DNA from: Microcoleus sp. LEGE 07076
Lineage (GTDB): Bacteria; Cyanobacteriota; Cyanobacteriia; Cyanobacteriales; Microcoleaceae
Length of the DNA stretch: 47,098 nucleotides
Direction of reading: 5' to 3'
NCBI RefSeq assembly: GCF_015207455.1
Contig: NZ_JADEWV010000025.1
Location: 1 to 47,098 of the forward strand
Position numbers and translations under genes: made by a program. Position 1 is the first letter of the stretch, and the number at the start of each line of letters is the position of its first letter. Positions 29,390 through 39,387 of this stretch are shown piece after piece. Under the pieces are notes generated by a model. The model saw nothing but the letters and a program-made list of their open reading frames with translations, ran no database searches and was not told where the DNA came from.

Positions 29390-31348
29390 ATGGAAATCTC
29401 CTTTAGCATCACCCTGTTGATGGTCATGACCGTCATCTGTGGCATCAGCGCTCAAGTTCTGGCCGCTTATCTGAAAGTTCCGGCGATCGTGTTTTTGCTG
29501 CTGTTCGGCATTTTAGCCGGCCCAGACTGCTTGGGACTGCTGCACCCGAGTCTGTTGGGCAGCGGTTTGGAAGTTATGGTATCCCTTTGCGTAGCCTTAA
29601 TTCTGTTTGAAGGCGGCTTGAATTTGGAATTGCGAGACTTGGGCAAAGTTTCTGGCAGCATTCGCAATTTAGTTACTTTCGGGACTTTAATTACACTAAT
29701 TGGCGGCGGAATGGCAGCACACTGGTTGGGGGAATTTCCCTGGCCGATCGCCTTTCTGTATGCTTCTCTAGTAGTCGTCACAGGTCCGACAGTCATCGGC
29801 CCTTTGCTTAAACAAGTATCCGTTGACAAAAAAGTCGCCGCCTTGCTAGAAGGCGAAGGTGTGTTAGTAGATCCCGTTGGAGCCATTTTGGCAGTATTGG
29901 TACTGAATGTGGTTTTAAACGGCAATACAGACTTGCTGATTTTGTTCAGAGATTTAATGGTGCGGCTGGGTATTGGCACTGTCATCGGAGTTACCGGAGG
30001 TTGGCTGCTGGGACTCATTCTCAAGCGATCGAAATTCCTGTCAGAAGACCTCAAAAATTTAGTAGTTTTAGCCGGTTTGTGGGGATTTTTCGCCATTGCA
30101 GAACAAATATGCAGCGAATCGGGATTGATGGCAACGGTACTCTCGGGCATAGTGCTCAGAGCCGCTTCAGTCCCCGAAGAAAGACTGCTGAGGAGGTTTA
30201 AAGGTCAGCTCACAGTCCTTGCTATATCCGTGCTGTTCGTGCTGCTGGCGGCAGATTTATCCCTTGCTAGTGTGGTCGCCCTCGGTTGGGGAAGTTTATT
30301 CACAGTTTTAGCTTTAATGTGGATAGTCAGACCGATCAACATTTGGGTTTGCACGATCAACAGCGAGCTAAACTGGAGGCAGAAATTATTTGCTTCCTGG
30401 GTAGCGCCGAGGGGAATTATTTCAGCTTCGATCGCATCTTTATTTGCAATTTTACTCACCCAGCGAGGAATCACCGGTGGCGACTCAATTAAAGCCTTAG
30501 TGTTCCTAACAATCATTATCACAGTTTTTTTGCAGGGATTGACAGCGGGCCCGATCGCTAAAATGTTGGACATCACCTTAAAATCGGCAACGGGTGCCGT
30601 GATTGTGGGGTCAAATCCTTTGAGCAGATTAATTGCTCGCTTGTTTCAAGAACGCGGAGAATCTGTAGCAATTATCGACACCAACCCGGAATCTTGCAAA
30701 CAAGCAGAAAGAGAAGGTTTGCGCGTGTTCTTGAGCAGTGCTCTCGATCACAGCATTTTAGAAGAAGCCGGGCTTGATTCGATGGGAACTTTTTTGGCAA
30801 TGACTAACAACGGTGAGGTAAACTTAGTGTTAGCTCAACGAGCAGCCGAGGAATTTACACCGCCGAGAGTTTTGGCAATATTCCCCAAAGACCCGCAAGC
30901 AAATGCGCCGGCAAGTCAGAGTAAAATCAATCAAGCCTTTGTCTCCGATTTGTCGCTGAAGGATTGGAATGAATACTTAAACAACGGCGAAGTAAAATTG
31001 GGGGAAACCGAGTTAAAAAGTGCGGGATTGCAGTTTCAGATTGCTCACTTGCAAGCTTTGGTGAAAGCCGGGGAGTTGACTCCGCTGCTACTGGAAAGAC
31101 AGGGATACTTGCAAGTAGTGTCGGCCGCCCAAACTTGGCAAACGGGCGATCGAATTATTTATTTGCTGTACGATCCGACACCGAAATTGTTAAAAAGATT
31201 GTCTGGTTCATCGCAGTCTGGCCTAACTTTAGAAAAGCATCAAGTAGTCGAGAAAGTACCGATTCCCGATCCGGCTTTAGAGCCGATTTTGGCAGAAGGG
31301 GAAATAGAAAATAAGGCTGATGTTTTGCCGCCGCCTGTTTCGCGGTAG
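29390..31348 (+). CDS. CPA1-type Na+(K+)/H+ antiporter with TrkA-N domain
   Basis: This 652-residue membrane protein exchanges protons for Na+ or K+ across the plasma or thylakoid membrane. Residues 1-400 contain about a dozen hydrophobic helices and the exchanger motifs VALILFEGGLNLEL, VVVTGPTVIGPLL and the conserved acidic core LEGEGVLVDPVGA. From about residue 405 a TrkA-N-like Rossmann domain follows (GAVIVGSNPLSRLIARLFQE, with the second strand SVAIIDTNPE). This usually binds NAD(H) or nucleotides and gates transport. The C-terminal ~120 residues are soluble and end in a Pro/Glu-rich tail. No clear ribosome-binding site precedes the ATG. The cation specificity cannot be told from sequence. 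Confidence 0.92.
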   Translation: MEISFSITLLMVMTVICGISAQVLAAYLKVPAIVFLLLFGILAGPDCLGLLHPSLLGSGLEVMVSLCVALILFEGGLNLELRDLGKVSGSIRNLVTFGTLITLIGGGMAAHWLGEFPWPIAFLYASLVVVTGPTVIGPLLKQVSVDKKVAALLEGEGVLVDPVGAILAVLVLNVVLNGNTDLLILFRDLMVRLGIGTVIGVTGGWLLGLILKRSKFLSEDLKNLVVLAGLWGFFAIAEQICSESGLMATVLSGIVLRAASVPEERLLRRFKGQLTVLAISVLFVLLAADLSLASVVALGWGSLFTVLALMWIVRPINIWVCTINSELNWRQKLFASWVAPRGIISASIASLFAILLTQRGITGGDSIKALVFLTIIITVFLQGLTAGPIAKMLDITLKSATGAVIVGSNPLSRLIARLFQERGESVAIIDTNPESCKQAEREGLRVFLSSALDHSILEEAGLDSMGTFLAMTNNGEVNLVLAQRAAEEFTPPRVLAIFPKDPQANAPASQSKINQAFVSDLSLKDWNEYLNNGEVKLGETELKSAGLQFQIAHLQALVKAGELTPLLLERQGYLQVVSAAQTWQTGDRIIYLLYDPTPKLLKRLSGSSQSGLTLEKHQVVEKVPIPDPALEPILAEGEIENKADVLPPPVSR

Positions 31349-31370
31349 GAGCATTCGCCCGATCGCACCT

Positions 31371-31411
31371 GAGAGTTTGTAGAAATCTTGGATCGAATCC
31401 ACCAAACTCTC
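31371..31411. terminator. Hairpin between convergent genes
   Basis: GAGAGTTTG (31371-31379) and CAAACTCTC (31403-31411) form a 9-bp stem in the 64-bp gap between the convergent antiporter and GST-like genes. Position suggests a bidirectional terminator, although U-runs are absent. Confidence 0.45.
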
Positions 31412-31412
31412 C

Positions 31413-32624
31413 CTAGACAAAATTAGCCGGATCTTGATCCCGCCGGTGCTTCAACAGAATCGGATCGCCTTGGCCCTCACCCACCAGGGCCGCAGTTTCC
31501 TCCAAAGCTTCCCTCAGCCGCTTCGCCGCGTAAATCGACATATCCCTGGGGACATTTACCCGATCGCGCAAATAGCGCAAAGCCACATCGGAACCAGCCG
31601 GCGGTTTACAAACTTCCCCAGTCATCATCAAAGTTAAAGCACAACGCAGAGCCTCATCGAATAAGTTGTCATCCGCAGGATTGACTTTAATAATGTTGCG
31701 CTGATGCTTAATGACGCGGTGAAGAGCTTCAGCGCGGGAGGTTTCCGGTTCTGGATACATCACATCCGGTAATCGGGCCCAAGGCCCATTATCCACGCGG
31801 GCTTTGTTGAGTAACATTTGTGGTTCGCCGTTTTCATAACAGCCGCCCATTTGAGGCGGTAAATCGTGTACATGAGTATGAAAGTCGCTTTGAGTACCGC
31901 GATAGGTGGGGCGGCTTTCCATCGCGGCAAACCAGTCTGCAAAGCGCGGGTTTTCTTCCCGCATCGAGTAGCCTTTGTAGTAGTAAAGACTGGCATTCAT
32001 CCGTTCGACGTAGGGCGTAAATATAACATCCGCAGTGCCAAATTCAGCGAGGAAATAAGGCCCTGGAGTGCTGGCGAGGGCTGCTTCCACTTCGGCGACG
32101 ACGCTGATAAATTGGTTGCGGTTGTGCTGTTCTATTGCGGTTGAACTTGCTGGGTAGCACAGCCAAGAGCACCAAGCTCTAAACAGCAGTCGCTCTAGTC
32201 GCCGCAGCGGAAGGACTTTCGGGTCTTTCATGCCCAAACTCAAGGGGCCGAAGACTTGTTCGAGAGCGATTAAAATGTCATCGCTTTCGGTGATGATGCG
32301 GCCGTCTAGTTCGATCGCGGGTAACATTCCCGATGGTACTTTGCGCTTGTACCAGTTTTCTTTTTCCCCATAGCAGAACATGGTAACTTTGTCAATACGG
32401 TAGGGAATTTGTTTTTCTTCCAGCCACAACCAGATTTTTTGACAGTAGGGACACCAAGCATGGTGATCGCGGTAGAGGGTGACTCGCACATCGGATTCGG
32501 TTTTTCCGAAGAGGCGCAAGCGGGATTGAGCGTTGGTGGGGCCGTTGGTGCGATCGACTTGAAAGTCTGTGAGTGCCTCCAATTCTGTCCAGCTTAGGGG
32601 GGCGAGGCGATCAGTGGGTGTCAT
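31413..32624 (-). CDS. Glutathione S-transferase family protein
   Basis: This 403-residue cytoplasmic protein has a thioredoxin-fold N-terminal domain with the redox motif C58-P-Y-C61 ([20 protein letters not shown]), the cis-Pro segment [13 protein letters not shown], and the glutathione-binding ITESDDIL. An all-alpha GST C-terminal domain follows ([19 protein letters not shown]). The last ~150 residues, past the usual GST end, are a cyanobacterial-type extension with no motif I can name. CPYC rather than Ser/Tyr suggests thiol-disulfide or dehalogenase/lyase-type chemistry instead of classic conjugation. It is the last gene of a minus-strand row, 22 bp after the TPR gene stop. Confidence 0.88.
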   Translation of the reverse strand: MTPTDRLAPLSWTELEALTDFQVDRTNGPTNAQSRLRLFGKTESDVRVTLYRDHHAWCPYCQKIWLWLEEKQIPYRIDKVTMFCYGEKENWYKRKVPSGMLPAIELDGRIITESDDILIALEQVFGPLSLGMKDPKVLPLRRLERLLFRAWCSWLCYPASSTAIEQHNRNQFISVVAEVEAALASTPGPYFLAEFGTADVIFTPYVERMNASLYYYKGYSMREENPRFADWFAAMESRPTYRGTQSDFHTHVHDLPPQMGGCYENGEPQMLLNKARVDNGPWARLPDVMYPEPETSRAEALHRVIKHQRNIIKVNPADDNLFDEALRCALTLMMTGEVCKPPAGSDVALRYLRDRVNVPRDMSIYAAKRLREALEETAALVGEGQGDPILLKHRRDQDPANFV

Positions 32625-32646
32625 AGTTAAATTGGGCTGATGATAA

Positions 32647-33528
32647 TTAGGGCGATGTCTGGGGAGGGGGTGGAGCGTCTTGAATTTTGGTGAGTGCTGC
32701 TTTGATTTCGGGAGTGGCTAGGAAGTTTTGGGTGGCTGCAATCAAGCGATCGCCCCAGAGGTTTTCTTTGAGAAAATCTACAGTGGCATAGCGTTTGTCT
32801 AATTTTAGAGCTGCTTCTCCCATTGCTAAACCTTTTTCTCGGTCGCCTTTGCTGTAGAGTGCTACTGCTAGAGCTAGCATTGGTTCTGCTGCTTTGTTGT
32901 CGATCGCGACTGCCTCTTGCCAGCGTTTGATTGCGCCATCGACATCTCCGGTTTCGTATTTGACTAATCCGATATTGTTGATCGCTGGCCACAGGTTTTT
33001 TTCTAAAGCAAAGGCTTTTTCGTACTGGGCGATCGCATTATCAAACCGCTGGAGCTTGTAAAAAGCGTTACCCAAATCAAATAATGCGCCGGGAGTGTCT
33101 GGTTTTATTTTCAATCCTGCTTGCAAGTATTCGGCTGCTTTCTCGTACTTTTTTTGCCGAAAGTAAGCTTCTCCCAAGACAAATTTAATTGAGGCATTTT
33201 CTGGCGCCAGAGATTGAGCTCGCCCCAAAGCTTCAATCCCTTTGTCCAACTGTTCAACTTGAAGGTACAAGCTGCCTAACAAAGTCCAAGTTTGAGAATT
33301 CTTGGGGGCTAACTGTGTGGCGAGTTCGGCTCTGGGGACAGCGAGTTGGTACTGCTGAAGTCTGGCTAGCTGGACGGCTTCTTCTGCAAGGCTCAAGGCT
33401 GTCTGTTCGAGTTGGGCAGAATCGATTTGCAGGGTGTAAGGCAGGAGTGCCTGAGAGGCCACTGGCTCGGGCATTGCCCACAAGCCAAGTGCCAGGGCCA
33501 GAGATATTAAAGAAATGCGATTAGGCAC
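32647..33528 (-). CDS. Exported TPR-repeat protein
   Basis: A 293-residue protein with an N-terminal signal sequence ([20 protein letters not shown], cleavage probably after VASQA) followed by six or so tetratricopeptide repeats from about residue 50 to 245 (e.g. [60 protein letters not shown]). The tail is Pro-rich. I placed the start at GTG 33528, with AGGGG 7 bases upstream, because this gives a clean signal peptide; the frame stays open to 33663. TPR proteins of this kind are scaffolds in the periplasm or thylakoid lumen. The specific partner is unknown. Confidence 0.85.
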   Translation of the reverse strand: MPNRISLISLALALGLWAMPEPVASQALLPYTLQIDSAQLEQTALSLAEEAVQLARLQQYQLAVPRAELATQLAPKNSQTWTLLGSLYLQVEQLDKGIEALGRAQSLAPENASIKFVLGEAYFRQKKYEKAAEYLQAGLKIKPDTPGALFDLGNAFYKLQRFDNAIAQYEKAFALEKNLWPAINNIGLVKYETGDVDGAIKRWQEAVAIDNKAAEPMLALAVALYSKGDREKGLAMGEAALKLDKRYATVDFLKENLWGDRLIAATQNFLATPEIKAALTKIQDAPPPPQTSP

Positions 33529-33709
33529 TGTACAGCCCCTGAAAAAAATATAAGGGTTTCTCGATCGCCTATAATAACTCATATTTTTGAGTTTTGATAT
33601 TGCTTCCCGACTTGCAACGTTTTGCGGTTTTCTGTTCAATTGTTCCCAGATTCTGTTTTGCACTCAGGAATAATAATTTTGATTTACTGCTTTCTAGAGG
33701 ACTGAACTC

Positions 33710-33755
33710 CTCAATACAAACCTAAAAATATATTTATTTTTAGGTTTGTATTGAG
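33710..33755. repeat. Perfect 21-bp palindrome between the histidine kinase and TPR genes
   Basis: 33710-33730 (CTCAATACAAACCTAAAAAT...) and 33735-33755 are exact inverse complements around a TATT loop. The stem is very long and AT-rich at its tip. It lies 70 bases beyond the kinase stop on the minus strand and could end or stabilise its mRNA; it could equally be a mobile palindrome. Confidence 0.75.
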
Positions 33756-33824
33756 TTAACAAGTTCTGTTTGATACTTCAGAAAAAACTGAAATCCTTAC
33801 TAAAAACCTGAATAAATTTTGTTT

Positions 33825-36800
33825 CTAGCAATTTGAGTGATTTAATAAAGCCTGTTGAATTCGATCTAACAATTGTGCTGCAGATAAGGAAGAAGGCAAA
33901 ATTTTAGCAGATACTTCTTGCAGCAAAAAGTCGATCGCCTCGGATTCGGAATTTACAACATATCGATAATCCCAGACTAAAATTGGCAGTTTTCCAGTCA
34001 TTTGTCGCAGGTTGGAGAGGGCTTGCAACATAGCAGTGGATTCTGGGGGGGCATCTCGCAAGCACAGCAAAACTAAATCAACGCTTTGATACTGCAACTG
34101 CTGCAAAACTTCTGTCCAGCAGGGTGCGATCGACCCTCGGAATCCTGCGGTTTGGATGTATTGAATAAAAGCTTGAAAGTTGGGAGCACAAAACTGGGAA
34201 TTGGGGATGGGAATTTCGGCAAAAGTCGATCGACCGCCATTTGCCAATTCTCCCGTCGGATTCCCCCGAGTGGTGCAGTGCAAGTCCGGTAAAGTCGAAA
34301 TGTCAGCCAATAAAATGCTGGGCTTCCAACTCATGCCCGCAGCTACTTGAATCACTTGCCACAGCGCCGACCCGCCCAACCCTGATGTTTCGGGACTGCC
34401 GATTGCCAAACAGGGAAATACCGACAATCCTTTGACTTGATTAGCCAGTTGGGTAGTTGCGGGGTCTAAAGTCACCAAGGGGAGAGCACCCAAATTGGGC
34501 GACCGACTCAACTGTTCGATAAAAGCTAAGGGGTTTTGTAGTTGACTGGTACTGTCCAAGACGATCGCCGAAGGCCGCCAAATTCGGGCGACGAGTTCTG
34601 CTTGGCCGAGGTCGTCTGCTTCTAAAACCCGGCAGTAGTTGGGGTTTAGCAGTAAAGCGGAACCTTGAGACGAACTGTTTTGCGGGGACAGCCACAACAC
34701 GGTTAAAGAACTTCTCACCTTGCTGGTACTGGCATGACTGCGGCCGATCGAATCTGCCAGCAACCTACGCAAAGCGGGTTCTTCCACCGGCAAGCTCAAA
34801 AAGCCTTCGGCGCGGTTGACACAAGCCCGTTCCTTTTCACCTCTGGTGGCTGTGACAATCGCTGGAATCGATCGGGTATCCGGATCGCTCTTGAGCAGCG
34901 TCAGCACGTCCCAACCGGACAGCAGAGGCAGCAGCGGGTTGAGGAATATCGCTTCGGGACTGAACCTGCGGGCTTTTTCCAGCGCTTCTGTGCCCGATCG
35001 GGCGACTATTACTTGGTAGCCCAAACCCGATAGAAGTTTGGTTAAATCTTCGATATATTTGGGAACTGCTTCCACTATTAATACTAAACGAGAGCGAGAA
35101 TTTGCTGTCTGATATTTTGGTTTGAATAATTCTGCCTCCGCTGCTGCACGCGGTGCGGATTCTTCCCCGCAGTTTCCCGGAGGATTTGGCGGCAGCAGCA
35201 GGGTAAATTCAGAACCTTGGTTGTATGAGGAAATAAACGAAACGTCTCCGCCGTGGAGCCTCGCGAGCCTTTGAGTCAGTACCAGTCCGAGTCCTGTTCC
35301 TTGAAAGCGTCTGGTGAGGGGGCTTTCTAGCTGTTGGAATTTCTGAAAGATTAGGTGCTGTTTGTCGGCGGGGATGCCGATGCCGGTGTCCCAAACTGTG
35401 AAGGCAAGCCAACCTTCCCAAAGATTTACTTTCAATCCGATTTTGCCGCCTGCTTCGGTGAATTTTAGGGCGTTGGCAAGGAGATTGACGAGCATTTGTC
35501 GCAGCCGCAGTTCGTCGGCAATCAAATAGCTAACTCCCGGTTCTATTTCGAGTGTAAATTGTATTTTTTCTGACGGTTCTGCGTTTGCTTCGCCGTTTGT
35601 TTTGTTAGGCGCGGCAGGGGATTTTTCTTCTTGCTGTTGCAGTTGTTTTGCTTGTTCAAAGGCTCTTTTGCAGGTTGCTGCTATTTCCACAGATTCGGGA
35701 ATTAGTTCTAGCTGCCCGGTTTCCATGCGGGTCAAGTCTAAAATGTCGTTAACTATTGTCATCAAATGCCGCCCGCTTTGATGGATTAATTTGGCGTAGC
35801 GTGTTTGGCGGTCGCTGAGTTCTCCGATCAATTTATCTTTGAGCAGGCTGGACAAGCCGAGGACGGCGGTGAGGGGGGTTTTTAGTTCGTGGCTGATGCA
35901 GGATAAAAATTCGTCTTTTAGTCGGTTGAGGTGGATTAAGTCTGCGTTTTTTGCTGCTAGTTCTTTGGCGACTAAATGTTCTTCGGTGACATCTTGTCCC
36001 ATGACTAAAATTAGCTCGTCCCAGAGCGGCTGTTTGACAAATTGCCACGTCCGTTCTTGACCTTTTTGGACGGGGCATTCACAAATGTAGGTGTCTGGTT
36101 TGCCTGCGATCGCGCACCAAGCTGGAGCGGTTAAGGTTGATGGGGAGGCGGCGGCGTACAGGGGTAGCGGGCAACTGGTGGCTGCTGCATCATCCCGCCG
36201 ATCGCCCGCGAACCCTGCTCCTACTAAACTCCTGCACTCAGGGGTGACTGCCTCTATCGACTGACTCGTGTATTCGGCTGTGGAATGGCTTGGTTTGGGG
36301 GGCGAGTGTTTGCCCAAATTTGCTGCTGGTTCTACAATTGGTTCTGGCCCCGATCCCAGCAAAATCCGCCACGCTGCGTTTTGACTGACTATTTGTCCGT
36401 TGGGGGTTTGCAATCTCAGCGGTAAGGGCAGTTTTTCTAGGAGTTGGACTAAGGAGTTGAGGTTTTCCGAGGGTTTCAATCCTGCTTCCAAAAAGCGCGA
36501 TCGAGCGCCGAGGTTGGTGGCGATGACAGCAGATACGGATATTAATTCGATTTCTTTGACTGCTGTTGGTTCCGCCTGACGGCTGCTGTTGAGTGCGGCG
36601 ACAAATTGCAGCAGGCTCATGCTGTCTAGCAGTCCTAAAATTTGACCGCTGGCATCTGTGAGGCCGATCGGGCTTTTGGAGAAACCGGCGATGGTTTGGC
36701 TGTCGGCTGGGCTTTTGAGTTCTTCTTTTTGCAGGTACTGCCAGAATTCACTGAGACTCCAAGCTGCCGATACTATTCTGATGGGTTCGATCGCGATCGA

Positions 36801-37025
36801 GCTTTCTGACAACAGTTGCTTTCCGTCGTTTGTGTGTGAGTCCGCGCGGGCCCAAATGCTGCGGAGGTAAACTAATCCTAGGGGCTTTAGTTGTTCGTTG
36901 ACTACTGCGACTCGATCGCAATTTCCTTCAATGAAAATTGACTGCAGCGATTCTAGTGTCGCCGTTAATCGGCACAGTGGCACTGGGGTGATAAAATTCT
37001 TGAGACTGGGGTTGGTGGTTGGCAT
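33825..37025 (-). CDS. Hybrid histidine kinase with CBS/PAS sensors and degenerate receivers
   Basis: A 1066-residue signalling protein without obvious membrane helices. N-terminal CBS-like segments (CDRVAVVNEQLKPLGLVYLR, then SPIGLTDASGQILGLLDSMS) precede a PAS-like region (PLRLQTPNGQIVSQNAAWRI). Next come the HisKA dimerisation box with H379 (DEFLSCISHELKTPLTAVLG) and an HATPase with N-box LVNLLANALKFTEAGG, G1 VWDTGIGIP and G2 FQGTGLGLVL. Two to three receiver-like domains follow from residue 646. In the first, the acidic pair is replaced (VEAVP, E652), the phosphoacceptor Asp is N696 (IFLNPLLP) and the Lys is missing (FLSLPVEEP). The later ones are more diverged. Kinase activity looks intact; the receivers are probably binding modules. 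The stimulus is unknown. Confidence 0.88.
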   Translation of the reverse strand: MPTTNPSLKNFITPVPLCRLTATLESLQSIFIEGNCDRVAVVNEQLKPLGLVYLRSIWARADSHTNDGKQLLSESSIAIEPIRIVSAAWSLSEFWQYLQKEELKSPADSQTIAGFSKSPIGLTDASGQILGLLDSMSLLQFVAALNSSRQAEPTAVKEIELISVSAVIATNLGARSRFLEAGLKPSENLNSLVQLLEKLPLPLRLQTPNGQIVSQNAAWRILLGSGPEPIVEPAANLGKHSPPKPSHSTAEYTSQSIEAVTPECRSLVGAGFAGDRRDDAAATSCPLPLYAAASPSTLTAPAWCAIAGKPDTYICECPVQKGQERTWQFVKQPLWDELILVMGQDVTEEHLVAKELAAKNADLIHLNRLKDEFLSCISHELKTPLTAVLGLSSLLKDKLIGELSDRQTRYAKLIHQSGRHLMTIVNDILDLTRMETGQLELIPESVEIAATCKRAFEQAKQLQQQEEKSPAAPNKTNGEANAEPSEKIQFTLEIEPGVSYLIADELRLRQMLVNLLANALKFTEAGGKIGLKVNLWEGWLAFTVWDTGIGIPADKQHLIFQKFQQLESPLTRRFQGTGLGLVLTQRLARLHGGDVSFISSYNQGSEFTLLLPPNPPGNCGEESAPRAAAEAELFKPKYQTANSRSRLVLIVEAVPKYIEDLTKLLSGLGYQVIVARSGTEALEKARRFSPEAIFLNPLLPLLSGWDVLTLLKSDPDTRSIPAIVTATRGEKERACVNRAEGFLSLPVEEPALRRLLADSIGRSHASTSKVRSSLTVLWLSPQNSSSQGSALLLNPNYCRVLEADDLGQAELVARIWRPSAIVLDSTSQLQNPLAFIEQLSRSPNLGALPLVTLDPATTQLANQVKGLSVFPCLAIGSPETSGLGGSALWQVIQVAAGMSWKPSILLADISTLPDLHCTTRGNPTGELANGGRSTFAEIPIPNSQFCAPNFQAFIQYIQTAGFRGSIAPCWTEVLQQLQYQSVDLVLLCLRDAPPESTAMLQALSNLRQMTGKLPILVWDYRYVVNSESEAIDFLLQEVSAKILPSSLSAAQLLDRIQQALLNHSNC

Positions 37026-37539
37026 AACAAACCTGAGAGTCTGCTATCTATAGCAGTAATATTTTTGATACCCAATGTACCTGCGGATTTCTGTATCTTA
37101 TTAATTTTATATCAGTTCGCTATCAGAGCCGGGATCGGCCCCCAGAATAGCGAGTTCGATACCTGCACCTGATTTGAGGCTACTACTAATTATTTTAAGG
37201 CTTAAGCTTAATTGCAGAAATGAAGCTCAGGGTGCTTGACATAAAAGCAAACGAGCACACTTTGATTATTCTTCTGTTAGAAAGCTTATCCTCTATTTGG
37301 TGGTTAAGATTGGTTACAATAAATGTTGAAATAAGTGTGATTGTGTAAACAAATTTTTCATAGCAATCGGCATGAATCTCGCTGTGTTAGGGAGCATCTG
37401 GGGCTTGGTAAAAAGCATTTTTTGGCGATCGGCTGCTGTGCAAAGAAATATTGTATTTTTTGACCAACCAAAAATAGTCAAATCCTCTGCCAGTCTCAGA
37501 CTCTCTCCACCTGAGATCGCCATCAAATATAAAATCGAT
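37026..37539. other. Spacer upstream of the histidine kinase
   Basis: 514 bp, AT-rich, between two minus-strand genes. Short open frames on both strands have no recognisable features. The kinase promoter should lie near 37030-37150. No repeat of note is seen. Confidence 0.4.
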
Positions 37540-39108
37540 TTACGGCAGCCAGCGGGGATGATAGCCGGCCAAGGGCAGTTCTTCGGGCTGTACTTTTGCC
37601 GGAGAACCGTCTGCAGATATTTCTAATAAGGGTAGCACCCAGAGGCGGCCCGTGGCGATCGACTGTCCGCCGGAGTTGCGGGGACTGTCTGCTGCTGAGG
37701 GTTTTGCTGATGTAACTGATTGGTCAAAAATTAATGCCAGACCGTCGGGAGATAAACTGATTTGGGTATCTAATTGGTTGGGCAAAATCAGCAGCGGTTT
37801 GATGGTTCCTGTCAAACGGATGCCATCTTTTTTGAGGTCGATGGCAGCGATAAAAGGCTGTTCTTTGTAGCTTTCTGTTTGGAGGCGCTGGGCTAACAAA
37901 CAGTAGAGACGCTGGAATTGATTGTCTTTGTCTTTGCGCGGGTCGAAATAAACGGCGATAATGCTGCCGGGAATCCGCAATATTTCTTGTTCTGCACCTT
38001 GGTTGTCTAAGATGAAAAGCGATCGAGTAAAGTCGCTGTTGTATTTAACATATGCGGCAGCGGAATTGTCGCGCGCCATAGCCAATACTTGTTCGTATTT
38101 TGGCAAAAATTCTACTGGATCTGTCTCTGGTTTGAGCGGGACGATGGCTAATCCTTGTTTTTGAGACATTACCACCGATTTGCTGTCGGGCCGAATCATA
38201 AAATCTCCGCCTTGTTGATTTTCCAATGGGCGGGGCGGTAATTTTTCTTCCAGAATCCAAGGGCTGAAATCGCTGGGATTGCTGCGGTTGACGCGCTGAA
38301 TCAGGATGATTTTTCCGTCGGCTGAAAGGTCAAATTTTAGGTTTTGGTAATCTTTGGAATCTAGTAGTTTGTCGATTCTACCTGCTGGCTGTTTTTGTTG
38401 GGAATCTTCTCCGGGGGATTGGGGGTTGAGACCGGTGGTGACTGTGAACAGTTCTTGATTTAGGGTGCCACGAGTACGGGCGATCGATCGATCTGTGGCG
38501 GAGAATAAAATGCGATCGCTTTCGGGATACGGTTTAAAATCGGTGACAACCAAATCTTTGGGAGTTAGGGGTATCGGTTTTGAGTCGCCGCTGCTGAGGT
38601 TGACTAGCATTAATCTGCTTTCTGTTTCGCCTTGGACGCCGATATAAGCAAAAGCTCGATCGCGAGTGCGAAAGGAACTGCTAAACGGCTGCATCGGCGT
38701 ACCTTGATATTTGTTGTCCGCTCCGAAATACTTGTCCGTTGCTTTGGCGAGTTTTAATGTGTAGGTAACGCCGTAGGGTGCTGGATCTTTGAGAGTGTAA
38801 GCCATGCGCCTTCCGGCCCAACTAAATTTACCGGGGAGGGGGGGTTCTAGCGTTAAGTTTTCCTCGACGCTGGAGTGGTTCATCGGCCGAAAGAAGGTGA
38901 GGAGAAAGCCGGTATCTCGGGCTCCGATTTGTTTGTTTTCCCAGCTAAATTCTCGCACTCTGGGTGCCGTGCGATCGCCGCTCAGCAGCAGCAGTCCGAT
39001 TAAGACGCTCAGGATTAGCATCAGGAAGATGGCCGTGCGGTCGATCGGCTGTTTGAATGACAGAATACCCAAAGGTGAAGGATTAATTTTTTTGTTAAAA
39101 ATCTTCAC
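37540..39108 (-). CDS. Membrane-anchored protein with Ig-like and beta-propeller-like domains
   Basis: A 522-residue protein from GTG 39108 (AGGAG at 39119-39123, 10 bases upstream); the frame remains open to a TTG at 39192. A single hydrophobic helix at about residues 24-43 (IFLMLILSVLIGLLLLSG) anchors it. Residues ~50-150 look like a bacterial Ig-like (SbsA/Big_5) domain (TGFLLTFFRPMNHSSVEENL, then YGVTYTLKLAKATDKYFG). From ~160 there are repeated WD40/TolB-like strands (FDLSADGKIILIQRV, ISLSPDGLALIFDQS). The bulk would face the periplasm or lumen. I do not recognise a specific function; similar proteins occur in other cyanobacteria as I recall. Confidence 0.75.
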   Translation of the reverse strand: MKIFNKKINPSPLGILSFKQPIDRTAIFLMLILSVLIGLLLLSGDRTAPRVREFSWENKQIGARDTGFLLTFFRPMNHSSVEENLTLEPPLPGKFSWAGRRMAYTLKDPAPYGVTYTLKLAKATDKYFGADNKYQGTPMQPFSSSFRTRDRAFAYIGVQGETESRLMLVNLSSGDSKPIPLTPKDLVVTDFKPYPESDRILFSATDRSIARTRGTLNQELFTVTTGLNPQSPGEDSQQKQPAGRIDKLLDSKDYQNLKFDLSADGKIILIQRVNRSNPSDFSPWILEEKLPPRPLENQQGGDFMIRPDSKSVVMSQKQGLAIVPLKPETDPVEFLPKYEQVLAMARDNSAAAYVKYNSDFTRSLFILDNQGAEQEILRIPGSIIAVYFDPRKDKDNQFQRLYCLLAQRLQTESYKEQPFIAAIDLKKDGIRLTGTIKPLLILPNQLDTQISLSPDGLALIFDQSVTSAKPSAADSPRNSGGQSIATGRLWVLPLLEISADGSPAKVQPEELPLAGYHPRWLP

Positions 39109-39256
39109 AAATCTTTCTCTCCTATTTCTGCTGAAAATAACTGCCCAATTTTCCCTCTTAAATTTTACAGTTCTGCGCGCACCCCAGTTCAAAAACCCAA
39201 TTTGGCGATCGGAGTTTCAGATCAACTCCGGTCGATTGCCATAACAAAAACAGTTT

Positions 39257-39305
39257 GTAGTGCGGACTTGCATACGCAGTTTGAGCGTATGCAAGTCCGC
39301 ACTAC
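39257..39305. repeat. Perfect 21-bp palindrome (GTAGTGCGGACTTGC type)
   Basis: 39257-39277 and 39285-39305 are exact inverse complements (GTAGTGCGGACTTGCATACG...) around a 7-base loop AGTTTGA. It lies between the propeller gene start and the 3' end of the disrupted glycosyltransferase. There is no T-run. A small palindromic mobile unit is most likely. Confidence 0.75.
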
Positions 39306-39387
39306 GAACCAATCCGAAATCGAGCGATCGCCACCGCGTCCAGGACTACTAATAATTCTGACGGCTACTTAGCCCTGAGCCATTATT

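Noticed and set aside
37314..37626. Open frames on both strands upstream of and overlapping the propeller gene 3' end
   Set aside because: They overlap a supported gene or spacer and have no recognisable features.
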